The notes beneath the pieces are model-generated. The model did no database searches and was not told the origin of the DNA. It saw nothing but the letters and a program-made list of their open reading frames with translations. Position numbers and translations under genes: made by a program. This document shows positions 12,101-27,100 of a stretch of 64,000 nt of DNA, in pieces (the stretch's first letter is position 1; every line of letters begins with the position of its first letter). The DNA comes from Synchiropus splendidus (Eukaryota > Chordata > Actinopteri > Syngnathiformes > Callionymidae). The stretch covers positions 20,494,001 through 20,558,000 of the forward strand of contig NC_071342.1 of assembly GCF_027744825.2 (NCBI RefSeq), written 5' to 3'.

Positions 12101-15100
12101 TGTGATTCTGCGACACCCTCAGTTACATCATACATCATCCCCGAGGGGACTACAGACCTGTTAGTCACATGATCACTGTCAGCAGCGTAACAGGTGGAAA
12201 CAATAACAGAGTATGAAAAATAATAATGTATTAATAACATAAAAAAATCAATTCATATTGAAATAAATTATATTTTTTCTTACGTTTATACCAGAAAAGA
12301 AGACCTTTCTGGGCCTGACGACACAACACCTGAAAATATCAACACAAAAGCTTCACCCCCATAAATCTGCTGGTTTTGCCTTCCCCTGACCACTAAATAA
12401 ATACAGAAATAGAATCATTTCGATAACTGCATTGAATATATTAGTCCAACCAGTAATTTAACTTGGGAAGATGTTAAAAATCTTCAACCAAATACATGAT
12501 ATACCAGTGGAAATATGCAAAAGTAAGTCAAAATTCAACATGTGGGATGTACTGACCCTTCTTCCGAGCTCTTCAGGTGATGAGTAGAGCTTTAAAGAAT
12601 CATCATCTTCCTCATATCTGACGAGACCATCTTGTTCTTTGCTCCAGTTGTCACTTGGAGAGCTGTGAAGAGCCGTGAGAATGACCTCACCTCTGCTGTC
12701 AATGGGAATTACCTGTGGTGGGGAAAAAAGTGCAGATGAAGTCAGTGGCTTTATGGATTCATAGCAGGCAGGTTTGGCTTGCAGCCTGTGGTTTCACTGA
12801 CAACTAAAACAGAGTGCTGTCAGCACACTTGCTGAAACAACTGAATAAGAAACACCACTGGGCTGACTTGGTTTGTGACGGACAAATTGTACCTTTGAGG
12901 AGCTTTGAGACCATGTAATCGAAGGCAGATACCTCGGTGTTCAGGAAATCCTCCAATTCGTTTCGAAGAGCGGAGTTGACCGGGAAGTCCACTTGTTTAC
13001 AGTCAGTTATCCACAAGTGGAGCAGGTCCAGGCTTCTGTGGAGGATCTTGGAGCTGTCGTCTGACACATCTGGTCCATCTCTGGAATTAAAAACAAATAT
13101 CCTATATACAGTTTCTGGATACAGGCACCATGAAACCACACAGAAAACAATGCAAATACGGAGTGGAGTCGTCCCTAATGGACACTGGTGATGGGCTGAT
13201 GAGGCTTCATGAAACAGTGTCCTTTTCAGAGCCCACTCGACAACACTCTATAAAAAAGATTTGAGCAACCACTTGAATGAAACCTTATATCAATTTTAAT
13301 CCACGAGTGCCATCTAGTGGTCAAGAGGGCTCCCCATCTTACTACATGTCTCTTTCTCAGTGAGGTCAGTGTTGGCTGGTAGGTGAACAGCAGCCAACAG
13401 AACAGATTTAAACTCACATTGTGCATAGAAAAGGTGGGCTCAACCAGTGACAACCATGTCCTCACCAGGCGAAGCTACTTGAAAATCTGTATGAAATGTC
13501 CTGTTAAACTGCGTGTTTCATGTGAGTTACCTTGCAGCACTGCTATAGGTTTCCACGATGAACTGCAGCAGCTGATCAGGGGTGCAGAAAAAACGAAAAC
13601 TGTAAAGGAACTGCTGGATGTAGCCCTCTACTGCAGCGTTTCTGTAGAAGAGAAAAGAAGACAGACACAGGGAATAAGCAAAAACTCTTCAAATCATGTG
13701 GATCATTCATCTGATCATGAGTGAAAACCTGAAACAAAGACTTTTTCCCCATCACTACAGCGCAGAAGTAAACTCATTTCTACTCCTCCATTGTCTTAAA
13801 TAACACTGACATTGTAGTACTAAAAATATCCATTCATAATGTTGAGCCTATAACAGCAGTGGTGAAGAAATAATACCATTGGTAACCACAAGGTGGCAAT
13901 GTCTGCTGTATATGTAATCATTTCTAAACCAAGAGCGGCATCTAGTGGCCTAAGGAAATTTGGACACCGCTTCATCAACCGTGCAAAACTGTTTCATGAT
14001 ACCTCATCTGCCCATCACAACCTCAGTATAATGAGCACACTATTTCAGCAAATATGAGGATGAAAAGACCGAAATCAGAGTGGAGTTATCGCGACCGCAC
14101 CTGGCGTAGAGATACGTCATCAGGCCGAGTGGAGTTCCTGCTTGCAGGGCACTTTTTCCTTCTCGGGTTCCAAAGCTCAAGGCCAAAGACTCCTCTGATA
14201 GAGTGGTGACAAGGGAGGGCAACAGAGAGACATCCAGTCCACACTGGTCTATTCGTTGGATCTGCAGAAACACCACACGAAGATCAGCGTCTTGTTGCCG
14301 GAGAGGGTGCTGCGATTTGGCATCACCTCAAGATATCGCTTGACGGAATCTAGAAAGACCACTTTAGACCGGAGTTCTTCAAGCTGTGACTTCAGTTTAG
14401 ACAGCATGACTTTGCTCTCACAACCTTGAGAAGAGACAAATTGAAACGTTAATCCTGTCAAGGGCTTGAATACTGTGTGGTCACAAAAGCAGATAGTTTC
14501 TTGGTTTGACATTTTTGACAGTTTTTCCACTAAAGAAAGCACATATATTTGATATTAATCTCAGATGTATTAATGAAATCTCACAGGAAAATCTAAACCA
14601 CGTCAGCACATTCAGTACAACACCGGATTATAAAATGTCAGCCGCACCTTTATTTTTCCGCTCTTGTTGGATCAGCTTCTGGTAGAAATTTCTTGTTCTC
14701 TTAAGGTTCCTTGTTTCGATTATCAGCTGCTGCTGCAGCTCCTGCCCAGAGGAATTCACACACAATCATCAAATAACAGCATGTGTGTTTGAAACACGCC
14801 TTTGGACATTTTCCTTGGTTTACTTATTTTTACTTGATCGCCATGGCAACTTCCATGCTACAGCGCTCTTAAATGAGACATGTTGCATGAACGCCTCACT
14901 TCGTTCATTGACAGATAACAATCAGCTCCTGTGTATGATATGGAAGTTCGGTGGGAAAGAAAAGACAGTGGTTTGATCAAGTGTCTGCTCCATCAGCCCT
15001 GGACCTTCATCTTGTTTAGCTGCCATCCATGTTCTGTCTTTGTCAGGTAATCTCAGCATTCAGGGAGGAAGGAGAGGTGACGGCTTCAGAACTCAGTCAT

Positions 15101-18100
15101 GTCACAAGCTTAGGCGACCATACATAGTTCAAGTGTAAAGTAAAGTGTAAGGTAAGTTTGCTTTGCTACCATCACAAAAACAAGTAGGCCATGAACGATT
15201 TCAGCTAAGAAAGAAAAGAAATATGGAATTTAGACCTGTTCATGGTCAGTTAAGCGTAAAGCAAAACATATACACACCATTTTTTCCCCATTTAAAACAT
15301 TGCATTGTGCTGGTGCACATAAATATAAATACTTCAGAACACGCTGCTTTGAGCTCTGAGACGAACTCACCTGTGTTTTCACATCCAGACCTGGTGTTCC
15401 AGTGTGTTGCCCCAGATTAACGGCATACTTGACCACATCCTGGTCGAAGTAGTCCTCTCCATAGAGAGCTAAAGCCCAGGCGGGACTGAAGCTCAGGCCA
15501 GGTCCTTCGGCTCTGAATCCGGGAGACAAGAGTCTCTCTGACACCAGAGAGTCGCTGTCCTCCATCTCCTCAGAACAAGCGGGGCTCGTCTGCAAGTCCT
15601 GTGATCCGCACAGCTCTGCCTCTCCGCCTGACAGATACTCGGCTTCAGAGGGGCTTTCATCGCTGCCTCCCGTAGAGTGCTCTCCAGCCTCCATGACCCC
15701 AGCGTTTGAACCGACCCTCTCGGTGCCTTGATCAGAAAACAAGTACAGTGGTGTGAGTGGGCAGAGAAGAGGACGAGGGGAGGAATCGCACCGTATCACA
15801 TGGAGAAAAAAAAAAAGTGAGCCAAATTTGCCAAGAAAAAAAACCAGCAAGGGGCGTTTGTGTCACTGCCTTTCAATGAATCCACTGTTTAACTGATGAG
15901 CTTGGAGGCAAACAGAAATCCTCTTGCGAGTACAAGTGTCATGCAAGAGCCTGTTTGCAATCAAAAGCTCATGTTCAGCACATCTCAATGCAAATGTGTT
16001 CGTAGTCCATTAATCCAGACAAAGAGTTTCCAAAGACAAAAAAGTTTTAAGCCTCATGGGACGTCATCTGGAGCAGCCAAACACGACGGCTCACATGGGA
16101 CGAGTCAGGGGCAAAATGATTCAATGGCAAAAACATTCAAGAACAAAAAAGTGAAGGACTGTGATTCAGGTCAAGTTTAACATTAAGTTTGTTAGAGGAA
16201 AAGTGATCAATTCATAAGTAGCGCTACATACTAATGCAAATAAATACTGAGTACTGAATAAAATATTAAGTACAGACAGGATATTTAGATGAGATATAAG
16301 ATATTCAGACTATTTTTGCCTCCTTTTTGTTCCTGTTCATATTTCATTTTATTTCATTTTAATTTGGTAAAATATAAATTATAAACGGAAGACTATTGAT
16401 ATCAAAATGGCCAGTCAATATTTTGACATGACTGTAGTTATTGTGATTCCACAATTAAACACAACAAACTAAAACAAACAAAATACAATGAAATGAAATA
16501 CATAGGAGAAAAGGATGTTATTGAGGATGTTAAACGTTGAAAATCTAAAGGGAAAAATATGTTGTAACCGTCAGAGAGAATTGTTATTACAAGAATATAA
16601 CAGTCCATCACAATTACACATCACAACTGTGTTGTATTTTATTTGAAATCAGAAGATAACAAATGTAATATTACAATAAATAAATACATTTGTTTTCTCA
16701 TCTGCAAAGTTCTGACATGATAAAAGTTTCCTACCTTGATAGTAAGGCTGCGATCTCAACTCCGGCTGAAGCACACCCTCCTCCTCCGGATGAGACGTCG
16801 GCTCATATCTTCTTTCCCGAGTGTCAACAGCTGAAGGTCCAACAGTTTGAATGTTTCCATTCAGGTCCAGACAACCATGTAAACAGCCGTCTTCGTTGCC
16901 TTCACAGACGGCGGCGCTGGAGGGTCGAGTGGTTTCAGCACTTTCCTCCGCCTCTGATGGAAGCGGCTTGTTAGAGTCTCTGCGTGAGACCCAGAGGAGA
17001 CATACTGTGTTCAAAGCTCCTCACCATTGGAACTAATAACATTCATCACTCGAATTAGCCTGTGATTTCGGGAACTGAAGGCAATCCCAATTAAGAAAGC
17101 CAAATAAAAATGTTAATCAGCTCATTGTTGTACTGATTTGAGACCCAATAAAGGAGTTTCTGTTTTCAGCCGCCGATAAAAACAAAAAAAAACACCACAA
17201 AATGAAATCCAAGAAGGCGCTCAACGGTGGTCTCCGCACTCACTTCACTCCAGAACTAAATTATTAGAGAGGAGCTCTGCAGCTGAGCCCAGCGAACCAG
17301 CTCACTTCTAGAGATAAAGACCTCCCGTCTCCTGTTCAGCAAGGATGTGATGTCTCCTTCAAAGATGTGATTAAAGGACCTCTCCACATGGTGCTCAGAG
17401 AATGGGAGCATGGCAACGGCTGGACAGAGAGATGTCCGGCTGGACCGACCGTCAGTTTGGAGCTTGCATGCAAATGAAGCGAGTTGTGCCAGGCTTTTTC
17501 TGTCGCTTTTAATAAGCTATCCTTTCAAAGGCACTGCACCATGAATGCATGACGTAAGATCTGAATTTGAATGCAGTGAATGGATACCATGTGCCCAAGT
17601 GTACTGGAAGGGTCAACAATGTTGAACCTAGACACTGATACAGCATAAGATTATCACGACACGAGCCATTAATTATCAGAGGAATACAACTCAAAAGTGG
17701 AGAGTAGCGATCGTCATACACTTTCTTGGACCTGTGTTCGACGTTGTAAAGGTAGCTAGGAAAGACCCTGAGGAGACTTGAAAACTGGATAGGAATCTCT
17801 CTGGACCGTGTGACGCAGTCGGCTGTAACATACTGAACGTCAAAGCCAGAAGCTTATGGGAATGATGAAAAGCCACTTAAGCTCTGATTCTCTCCTAGAC
17901 AGGTGCATACACCTGTGAGTTGAACTCATCATTGTGGCGACTGCAGCCTCAAATGACTGACAAGCAATGAGGACAAACAGAACTGGAGGAAAAGTCTTAC
18001 CTCCACACGCATTTCACCTACAGCATGTATAAAAAGTACACAAAAACAAAATCAACTCACAGTTTGGCTTGGCTGTGGTTCACCAGACAGTGCAGCACTC

Positions 18101-21100
18101 CCAGTAAATCTTCTTCCCAATACAAATGGCAGAATCTTTCTTTAACAACACTGGCAAAGACTTGATACGGGAGGTCCTTCAGAGAAAAGATGTACTCCCC
18201 TTTGACACAAACACAACAAAAATCAGTGTTTTTGCTTTACTCCCGACCAGCACAGTCCTCAGTCCCAGTGAGGGAAACAAATTCAAACTTTTCCTTCCTC
18301 AAGAGTCACAGCTGCATACCCCACAGTTATCTCAATGGGATTGTCTTCCTTGTCCACAGTGAATCTGCCTATTATGATTAAGTGGCTGAGAGTTTCAAGG
18401 TGAACCCGTGACTTATCCCACAGTGCCATCATGTGCGCTTGCGGATCCTGTAAACCAGCAGCTCTATACGTCTACCTCTATCTGTGCAAGCGGATCAGGG
18501 GATCTCCATGAAAAGATCCCGCTCCAATGACATTGTGGGTTTGATAAATTAGGTCAGACTCAGCTGCATGTTTCATTCACATCACTGACGGTGGGAGGGA
18601 GTCACCTTCCGCCACAAGGTAATTAAAGAACTCTGCTTTAGGCTTCGAACAAACCAATCACTGTCTGAGCCAGGCTGTCAGTGCCTCTTTAATTCTGATC
18701 CTGGTTTGAAAATGATGAGATAGCTAATCCAGGATGTGAGAAACAAACCTCCTTCAGTGCCACTTGAAAGCTTGTCATATTTAAATAATTACCGTTGTCG
18801 AGGATGCACGTGTTCATTTCCATAAAACAATTCCCTTTGAAGTCAATGGCTTCCTAAGTAAACAGTGAATCCAAAATGTTGTGACAGTCAGCTTAGTTGC
18901 TGTCATCTTATGTAAACAAACAAAAAATACACTTTAATTATGACCAAAAAACACATTAATAATTATCTGAATTATGACGAACCAAGCAATAAATACAACA
19001 GGCTAATAGACATTCAGTATATCTTCTGCTTTTAGTCTTTTTGGTAGAGGTGTATATAAAACGAGAATAGTTGTCTGTCAATGTTGATGTACTTCACTCA
19101 CCCATGGGGGATTCCTGGTGTTCATTATCCAGCCGGCTATTAAGTGAAAACTCCCCCTTGAGCAGATCGATCACCTCCTGCAGGGCGGGTAGAACTCCAG
19201 AGGATCCTGACTCAGGTGTAATCTCATCCTGTGATCTTGGAATTGTGTGTTCATCGTAGGCTGTGGGAGTATTGCCGTCGAAAATACTGGAGGAGTCTTT
19301 AAAACAAGGTGATGGCTGAGCGTATATCCGGGGCTCGTCCTTCATGAGTACACTCTGACAGGCGATGAAAGCCCCATCAGTGCCCTCAGGATTTGTGATC
19401 AGTCCCTGCAAAGCCTGCTCAGACAGGGAGAGATTTATCTCCAACCCAGGGAAGGATTTAGGAGCCTGGACCTGGATGGGCACTAAAGAAAGACGTCCTG
19501 TGGTGGGATGCTGACAGAAGAGATAGTTGTTGAAAACGCTGTGGCTGATGAGGTTCGAGGATAACGGTGAGACACTGAGACGAGAAATATCAGGTGCAGA
19601 AGCAGAGATGAACGAGGCCTTGTCATCCGAAGGCATAAAAGTTGAATTTACGAGTGGCGGATGAACAGGTACTTCTGTGAGTACATCAGCTTCAGTGTTC
19701 ACGGCAAAATGATGGCTTGCGTCTTCCATATGCTTGAAGCTGTGAGTGAATCCATCCACAACCCTGAAAAAGTCAGTTTACTGTTAACCTGAAGGAAATA
19801 AATATTGACGTACAACAAGCCAAGTGTGAAAGACAGCAACAATATCAGAGAGGTGTAAGTAAGTGTATTCAATTTTTTTATATAAATATGTTTCTGCAAC
19901 AATGAGCAGCATGCTATAAGTTACATACATCAATTATATGATGACGATTTCATAATATAATGACAGATTAACGGAGAAAAAAAATGAGACTACACAGTTT
20001 GACAGGAATTATTTCAGGATTGGCTTGGATCCATATGGCCTCTGTTACAGCCTACCAAATATAAACCACAGATGAAGGCATCACATGCTATCATGCTCCT
20101 TTACCATTTTAACCCCAGCAGAAATGACAGAGAAGCACATATCCATTCATGCCCAGCACTGTATGAACACACTCGCGCCCTCACTCTTCAATGGCTTCTC
20201 CAAGGCTTCGGTCCTCTCCCGACTGGTCGTGGCAGGTCAGGATAATGGGGGCGAAGTGTGTGGCTGAGGAAGTGAAGGCTTCTGGGAGACGGAGTTCCTC
20301 GTGGGCTGGACAGCTGTAGGGAACAGGGCCAGGAACAGGAGCCAGTCGGCTCTCAGTGGCCATGGGAACAAAGCCTACACACAGTCACAGTAACGTAACT
20401 ACAAAATCACCTCTATCGTCTCAAGAATCACTTAGATTATACACCAGCCATTACTGTAACGTGGACACCTTAGAACTATAGCTCATAATCTTCACAAGGC
20501 TCCTCCACATGAAACTGAATCAGGCATACCACTGATGCTCTGCACAGACTCCTCACTTGAGCTCTGAGGAATGCCAACTGCAGTCAGTACCTCCCCATCC
20601 ATGGCCCTGGAGGTGGGCTGTAAGAAAAAGAAACAACCACATTTAAAGACAGAAGGAACACCTAAACTCAAAACGACAACGGCGGTCGTGGGTGAAAATA
20701 ACTGCTTTACCGGGTGAACTCGACAGATGAGCTCGCTCCACACTGCCTCAGCACTTGTTCCCTGGTTTGTCAAGTAGTCACGACAGCACTGGAAAATATG
20801 AACGCTGACCACTAAGGACACTTACCATCATAATACATCCATCACTGCCATGAATTACAATGAAACTTGAGGAGAAAAACGATTGATAATCGTAAGCATG
20901 AGCTATTTAAAACGCCCCCATTATAGCAAAGCTGTCACTAGGACAAACATTCATTGCGTTTGTTCTTGTTAAACATGCATGTACAGAAGCAGAAACATTT
21001 TCACTTTAGAACTGGGTTATATAGAACCCTCCACAAATCTTTTCACAAGAATTCTTCAGTACCAGCTCAATGAAATGGTCACATATCGAGGAGGTCAGAG

Positions 21101-24100
21101 CTTAACTTGTTTGTTGTCGAAAGTATTTTTTTAAATATCAAGAAAAATGAGTAGAAAATTTTAACTACAAAACAATAATATAAAAAATATGTATACATTT
21201 AATATAATTCAAATGTTACAAGTACAGTAGTTAAAGGGTTAAGTAGTGATTGTCCACTAGGACGAGGTTCTTAGTCTTCAGCAAGGACGACACATTAATA
21301 GTGCTTGCTAAGAATGATGAAGATGTTTTGAACCTTCTTAGCTGTGATGATGGAGGGTCTCTCCATGGGAGTCCTCTTTGCCATCTCCAGCAGCAGCCTC
21401 TTGAGCTTGTGAGGTATTGCCAGCTTCTGACAGGGTGAGAGACTGAACTTGGCTGCGGCCCACAGAATAGCAGCGACTCCGTAAACACACGCCTGCGCCA
21501 GGACAGCGAGAGGGGAAACAACTTTTGTGAGCAGTGACAGTTTCTGAAATGCATGACAGACACGCAGGCCAACAAACCTTCTCAGTCACAATGCCATGCT
21601 CTTGATATTCAGGAGCGAGAAAAAAATCATCCCTGGATCCTGCAGACACGGAAATGCATGAGCAATGGGGTAAATTTGATCACCTTCAAAAACGCAATAA
21701 GAGTCTTGCATCTGGTACAGTCATGAACAAGAACAAATATGTCAAAGTCAAAAACCCATTTGAAATTTATTTGAATGCTACAGGACCAAATGACAAAGCT
21801 TCAAACTGCATTAACTCTTTGAACACCCGTTTACATGTTTTCCTCCTGCGATTTAAGCAGGAAGCACCAGATGTCACCGACATAAAAACAATATTCTTAC
21901 CCAAATTTTTCGGCCTCAAGAAGAGCATCTCTCCCTCACAGCCCACAAAAACCGTGTCCAAACATAAATATGCTGCAAGACAAGTAAAAAAAAATCAGCT
22001 GCTAAAACAGGTCACATCAAACCTTATATGTGGAAAAAATATAAATAACAGTCTTGAACTTTATGCAACTGAAGCTTCACGTTTGGAGAATCACAATCAC
22101 CTGGAAAGTCGATGTAGGTCTGCAGAGAGGACAAGCAGGTGTAACACAGAGCCCAGAGCTCATTAACCGTCAGCCTCAAGCCACTGCGAGTCAGAAGCTC
22201 ACGCAGCGAGATCCACTGGAATGAAATTATGAATTAACATTTATTAACAAATCATCAGACCATTGAAGGTCTTTTTCCATAGCCCAGTTCCCCTGATGTA
22301 GCCTGCTTCTGATTGTTTTGTAGCCCATTTGAACTGGTCACATGCTAAACCTGAGAAAATCTTTAAGTCCACGAAAGCATAAAAAAGCACTCAGTGAACA
22401 AAACAAGAGGAAATTATTGACGTTTGTGACTCACCTCATCCTGAGATTCTTCATTAAGGCACAGCATGCTCTTTGTCATGAAGTTATTTGAATCGTAGAG
22501 GTTGTTCAATGACCTCTGGTCCACAGGCGAATCACAATCCAGACAGGAAGAAGAGGAATATGTTAAATCCTGATTTGAGATCTTCAAATCTGCTTGAAAG
22601 CTTGTGTCCTCCTGACATGCAGATTCTGTAGCATCCAGGTTCTCCTGTGATGTCTGCGTGTCACTAGTAGAGTTGCTGAGGTAGTCAGGGTCGCAGGACA
22701 ATCCTCGCTCGAGTCTCTGGAGTCTGCTGCTCCACATTGAGGCACAACTCGAGTGTTCATCTGTTCCTATTTCAGTGAGGTCACACACAGGGATGCTGAT
22801 GTCTCCTGGCGTTGGAGGGGAAGGACAGGGGGGGTTGTTGGAGTCTGGCACGGAGCAGGAGCGGTTGAGGGCTCCTTTGGGTTTCTGCTGGACTCGTCTT
22901 CTCACCGGGGAGTTGTTAAAGGACCTGCAGTCCAAGCTGTCATTCATGATTCCGCTGCGACCACTGGTACTGTCCAAATCCTCAGCCCACAGAGTGGAAT
23001 CCCAGCCGGCGCACACCTTGAAACACACACAAAATCACTCCAGCTATCCATAAGCCTTGAACCAAGTTGACCATTACTAGTGATGGGCTTGTGAGGCTTC
23101 ACGAAACACTGTCCTCATTTTCAGAGCCCACAGGTGACTCTAAAATCTTTGGATTTGAACAACCACTTCAATGTCACCTCACATAAATTTAAAGACAGTG
23201 CCACCTTCAGAGCTCTGAAAATGAGGGCACTGTTTCATGAAGCCTCAGGCCATCAGTAGTAGCATCAGCAAATTTAAAATTGAAGTCAGTGGACTATAAA
23301 ACAGACAATGGCATTGACATTATTTTGAGAGACTAATGGCTGTATTCTACGAAACAGGAAAGAAACAACATGCAACATAATGCAAGTTGCCAACAAGGTT
23401 AGATGGACAGAAAAATAAATACATAACTACATGACCAATTTGCTTTTTATGCAGAAATGAGTTTGAGTCAGCACCGTTCCCGCTGCCCTGTGATTTCCAA
23501 CTTCAAAGTTGACACACACCTGCTGCCTGGAAAGACAATGTGACCTCACAAACTCATCCGAGTCATCTGTGGCATCATCGGAACTCAATCTTTTCAGCAG
23601 ACATCTGGGCTTGGAGTGTTGCCATCTCGCCTCCCAGGTGCCTTGTTGTCCATCTGCGGGAATGCAAACCAGCAATTAGTGGAGGGCGCAAACCACAGCG
23701 GTGACCCAAAAACGGCGACAGGTGTAAACAATAGTGATGAAAGCACCTTGAAAGGTCGACACAGATTCGATTGACAGAACGCGCCGGCCCACTGAGGACA
23801 GTTTGCGACACACGGCTGTAGATGAGGTGTCAGACAGTCTTGTGAGAGCCAGGGAGAGGACATCCTGAGGAGAGGAAAAAACACATTTAACACATCATAT
23901 TTGACAGCAATCCTTCATCTGATGACTCACACTTCCATCAAAGCAACTTCCTAACCCACTCACTCCTCAACTTTACTGATGGGTAGGTGAGGATTCAGTG
24001 TACAGATTCTGTTGTATGATGTTTGAACAACTAATTCACTGAAATCATGTAATTCCGAAACCAAGACCGCACACATAAAATCATTTCCGTTTTCCATTTA

Positions 24101-27100
24101 TAGTTTTTTTATGGGAATATATGACTACTTCAGTCACTACTGCCAAATGAATGCTCAAAACTCATCTATTGAAACTAGTTTCTCATGTCAATACAGTGCC
24201 ACCATGTTGTATTATTTGTATTCTGCTTTTCATTTTCATCCAGTTATGTGTTCTTCATAATTCTTAACAACAGTTTACAACACACCAGCCATCATCAACA
24301 GAGTGAAGCTCAGACCTGCAGGAGAGGCCTATCCTCAGGTTTTTCCTCCTGCATCTGCTCCAGTAGCTTCTGCATTTCTTCTCCCAGCTCAGCTTCCAGC
24401 TCTGGCTCAATGACAAAGTTGAGTGCCGCAGAAAGTGTCGAGCCCAGAGAGTAAACATGGCCCTGCAGCCCAGAGAACAGAGAGCAAGGAAAACAACTTC
24501 ATCAGCAAGGAGCAGCTGGTGCTTTGTACCCGCAGCAAAAAAGTACCACAGTGGACTGAAGTCGAGAAACAAAAGGAAAAAAAAAAACATCCCGCCATCT
24601 TAATTGCTTTTGCACTTTTTTTGTTCACCACTTAGACATTGCATTCATGAAAAAACAGCAGAGCCAAGGCATGAGTTTTTAAGATTAGATCCCAAATTCT
24701 AAAACAAACGGCTGCGAGTGAGGTGGAGCAGACCCATACTTATGTGGTAAACAAAATATGCGAGGCTCCTCAGCGTGGGGACCCAAAATAGCTGAGTAAA
24801 CGTTCAGTCAGAGGCTCGAAACGCATACCCTCACAATCCAATTTAAAGTTACACATCATGCGGCGCATGGGAGTCAGAAATATTAAATGTTTAATGTTAA
24901 AAAAAACACTTTTGCTTGTGCAGCAGAGAGGGAAGGCTTCAAAGCCAACTCAGTTTTTATCAGTGAAAGAAAGTACATCCTACCATTTATTCATAAATAC
25001 GTCATCCAAATCCGAGGCAAACTTCAAAGTACATCTTCTTTAGCTGTTGCTAATTTGAAAAACAAGTCAAAAAACAGTCATGGAGGTGAGTAATCATCCC
25101 ATCCAGGAATACGTCCAAATGTTTTCTTGGTCTGGAACTGCCAAATTGACACATAATAGTGGAAATGGAGTAGGGATGTGGAGGCAGAGGAAGTGTGGAA
25201 GATGAAAATGCAACAAGAGGTTGACGAGACTTTGAATTACTCTTCCTATAGTGGCCATGAAGACGACAAAGCTCCATCGAATGGACACTAGGAAAAACAC
25301 ATGAACTGCTCTGTGTGGTCCTTGATCATCTGTACAGGTATGTACCTTTCACCTCAATGAGAAAATGACGTTCATCCCAGCAATGTGGCTATTAAACTAG
25401 CTTTCATCATATACTGAGCAAAAACGTTTAACAAAACCGGTTCAGGTGAAAGGACCATATGGTATGGAGTCTTTCTTATATATTGTCTCTCAGCATCAGA
25501 GGGCTTCGCAATAAACATAAAGGAACAACCATGGGTTGACTGTCTTGCTCATGGACACATCGCCAAAAACACAATTTGAGCTGGGATTGAACCGGCAACC
25601 TTCCAAACAACCTTTGTTATACAAAGACCTCTTCATCACACAAAAAACAATGTGCCAAATGAGAGATGTTGCTGTTTCTGCGAGTCTCTATAATAATGAA
25701 TTCCTCACCTCAAAAGTGCTGCCTGTGCTGTCAAACTCGGGAGGCACAAAGGAGCCCTCAGGATCGTCTGCAAGGACAGGAAGACAGAACTGATCTCATC
25801 TAGGAGCCAAATGCCGCATTCTGTCATGGGTCATACATAAATCTAAGCAGGAACTTTTGAGATTGCGACTGCGGTAATGAGATGCAAATCAGAGGAATAT
25901 GAATCCCGCATGCTAAAGCACAACAGTTTAGCGAGTTAGTACAGCTGCTTCCTTTTATTTGCATAATTTGCATGTCGGAGATAATCCCTTCAAACAAGAT
26001 TGGAACTATCTGAGGATCAGTCATGGAGGATTGGTGCTGCGTCCCCTGCTGCTGCAGAAAATATGCTGCTGCAGACTTCCACTTTCAGCTCCATTAACAC
26101 CATTTCATTCAATGCATCCATCAGTAGTCTTTTTTTTTTTGGCTCGGTCTAAAAGACCCGTATCAAAATATGTAATATTATAAGGAAAACAAAAGGGCAG
26201 TGTAAAGGACGAAGCCAGGCATCCAGCGCGCATGACACATCGGATGACTCATGTGTGTAACAGCGTTTTAGATCAATAGGAGGGGGAGCCAAGCAATCTG
26301 ATTCTGATTCAACACACCTTCCAAATGGCCTCATCATATTTTCACAGATCCCAGATGGCCATGTTTTGTCAGCACTGAACCAGATTGAGGGGGGAAGAAA
26401 ATTTGCTCATGCAGCTCCATTTGAGAAAGACGTAGTCGGCGTATGGAGGTCTTTCATTTTGAGATTGACTTAAATCAAATTTTCTCTAGAGGAAAACATT
26501 ATTACTTTTATTCTTATTCTTAATATTATTGTAATATTCATTTTATTATGAATTAGTTTGATGTAGTTTTCACATAGCCTATGTGAATATTTCATTTAAG
26601 AATGCCAAATATAATTATATATGCAGCTCCAGATAGGACACGTATGACAATACTGACATTAACATGATAATTACCTGGTAATAAACCCCTACGATTATTC
26701 TATCATGCATACAGGACCTAGGTGGGCTCACCACTCAGCTGCTCCATGAAGCAAACATTCCCATGAGCATTGAAGGCCAGAGTGTCCGGCGTGATACACA
26801 GGGTGTGGAAGAGATGGGATGGACGGATGCTTTGCAGGGCCAGAACACACTCAGCACACACTGCCCACACTTCCTCCTCTGAGAGGCAGCGATCCCGCAA
26901 CGACAGGAGGTCTGCTAAGGACACGTTTTCCTGGGATCACAAGGGAATTAAAAAGGTGTGAGGATGTGTGAGATAGTGACATATACATCTGAATGACAGC
27001 AGCATCACTATGGTAACATGTACAAAGAGGTATTTAGTAGAAAATATTTTTTATCAAAATGTATTCAAATTTTATGATATCACTGAAGACAGGTCACTTC

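Noticed and set aside
12882..12932. Extension of kndc1 exon 23 through VSAFDYMVSKLLK to a later donor
   Set aside because: The later donor is phase 1 and cannot join exon 24 (phase 0); the GAG|GTATCT donor fits and gives the conserved FLNTE-VIPIDSRGE junction.
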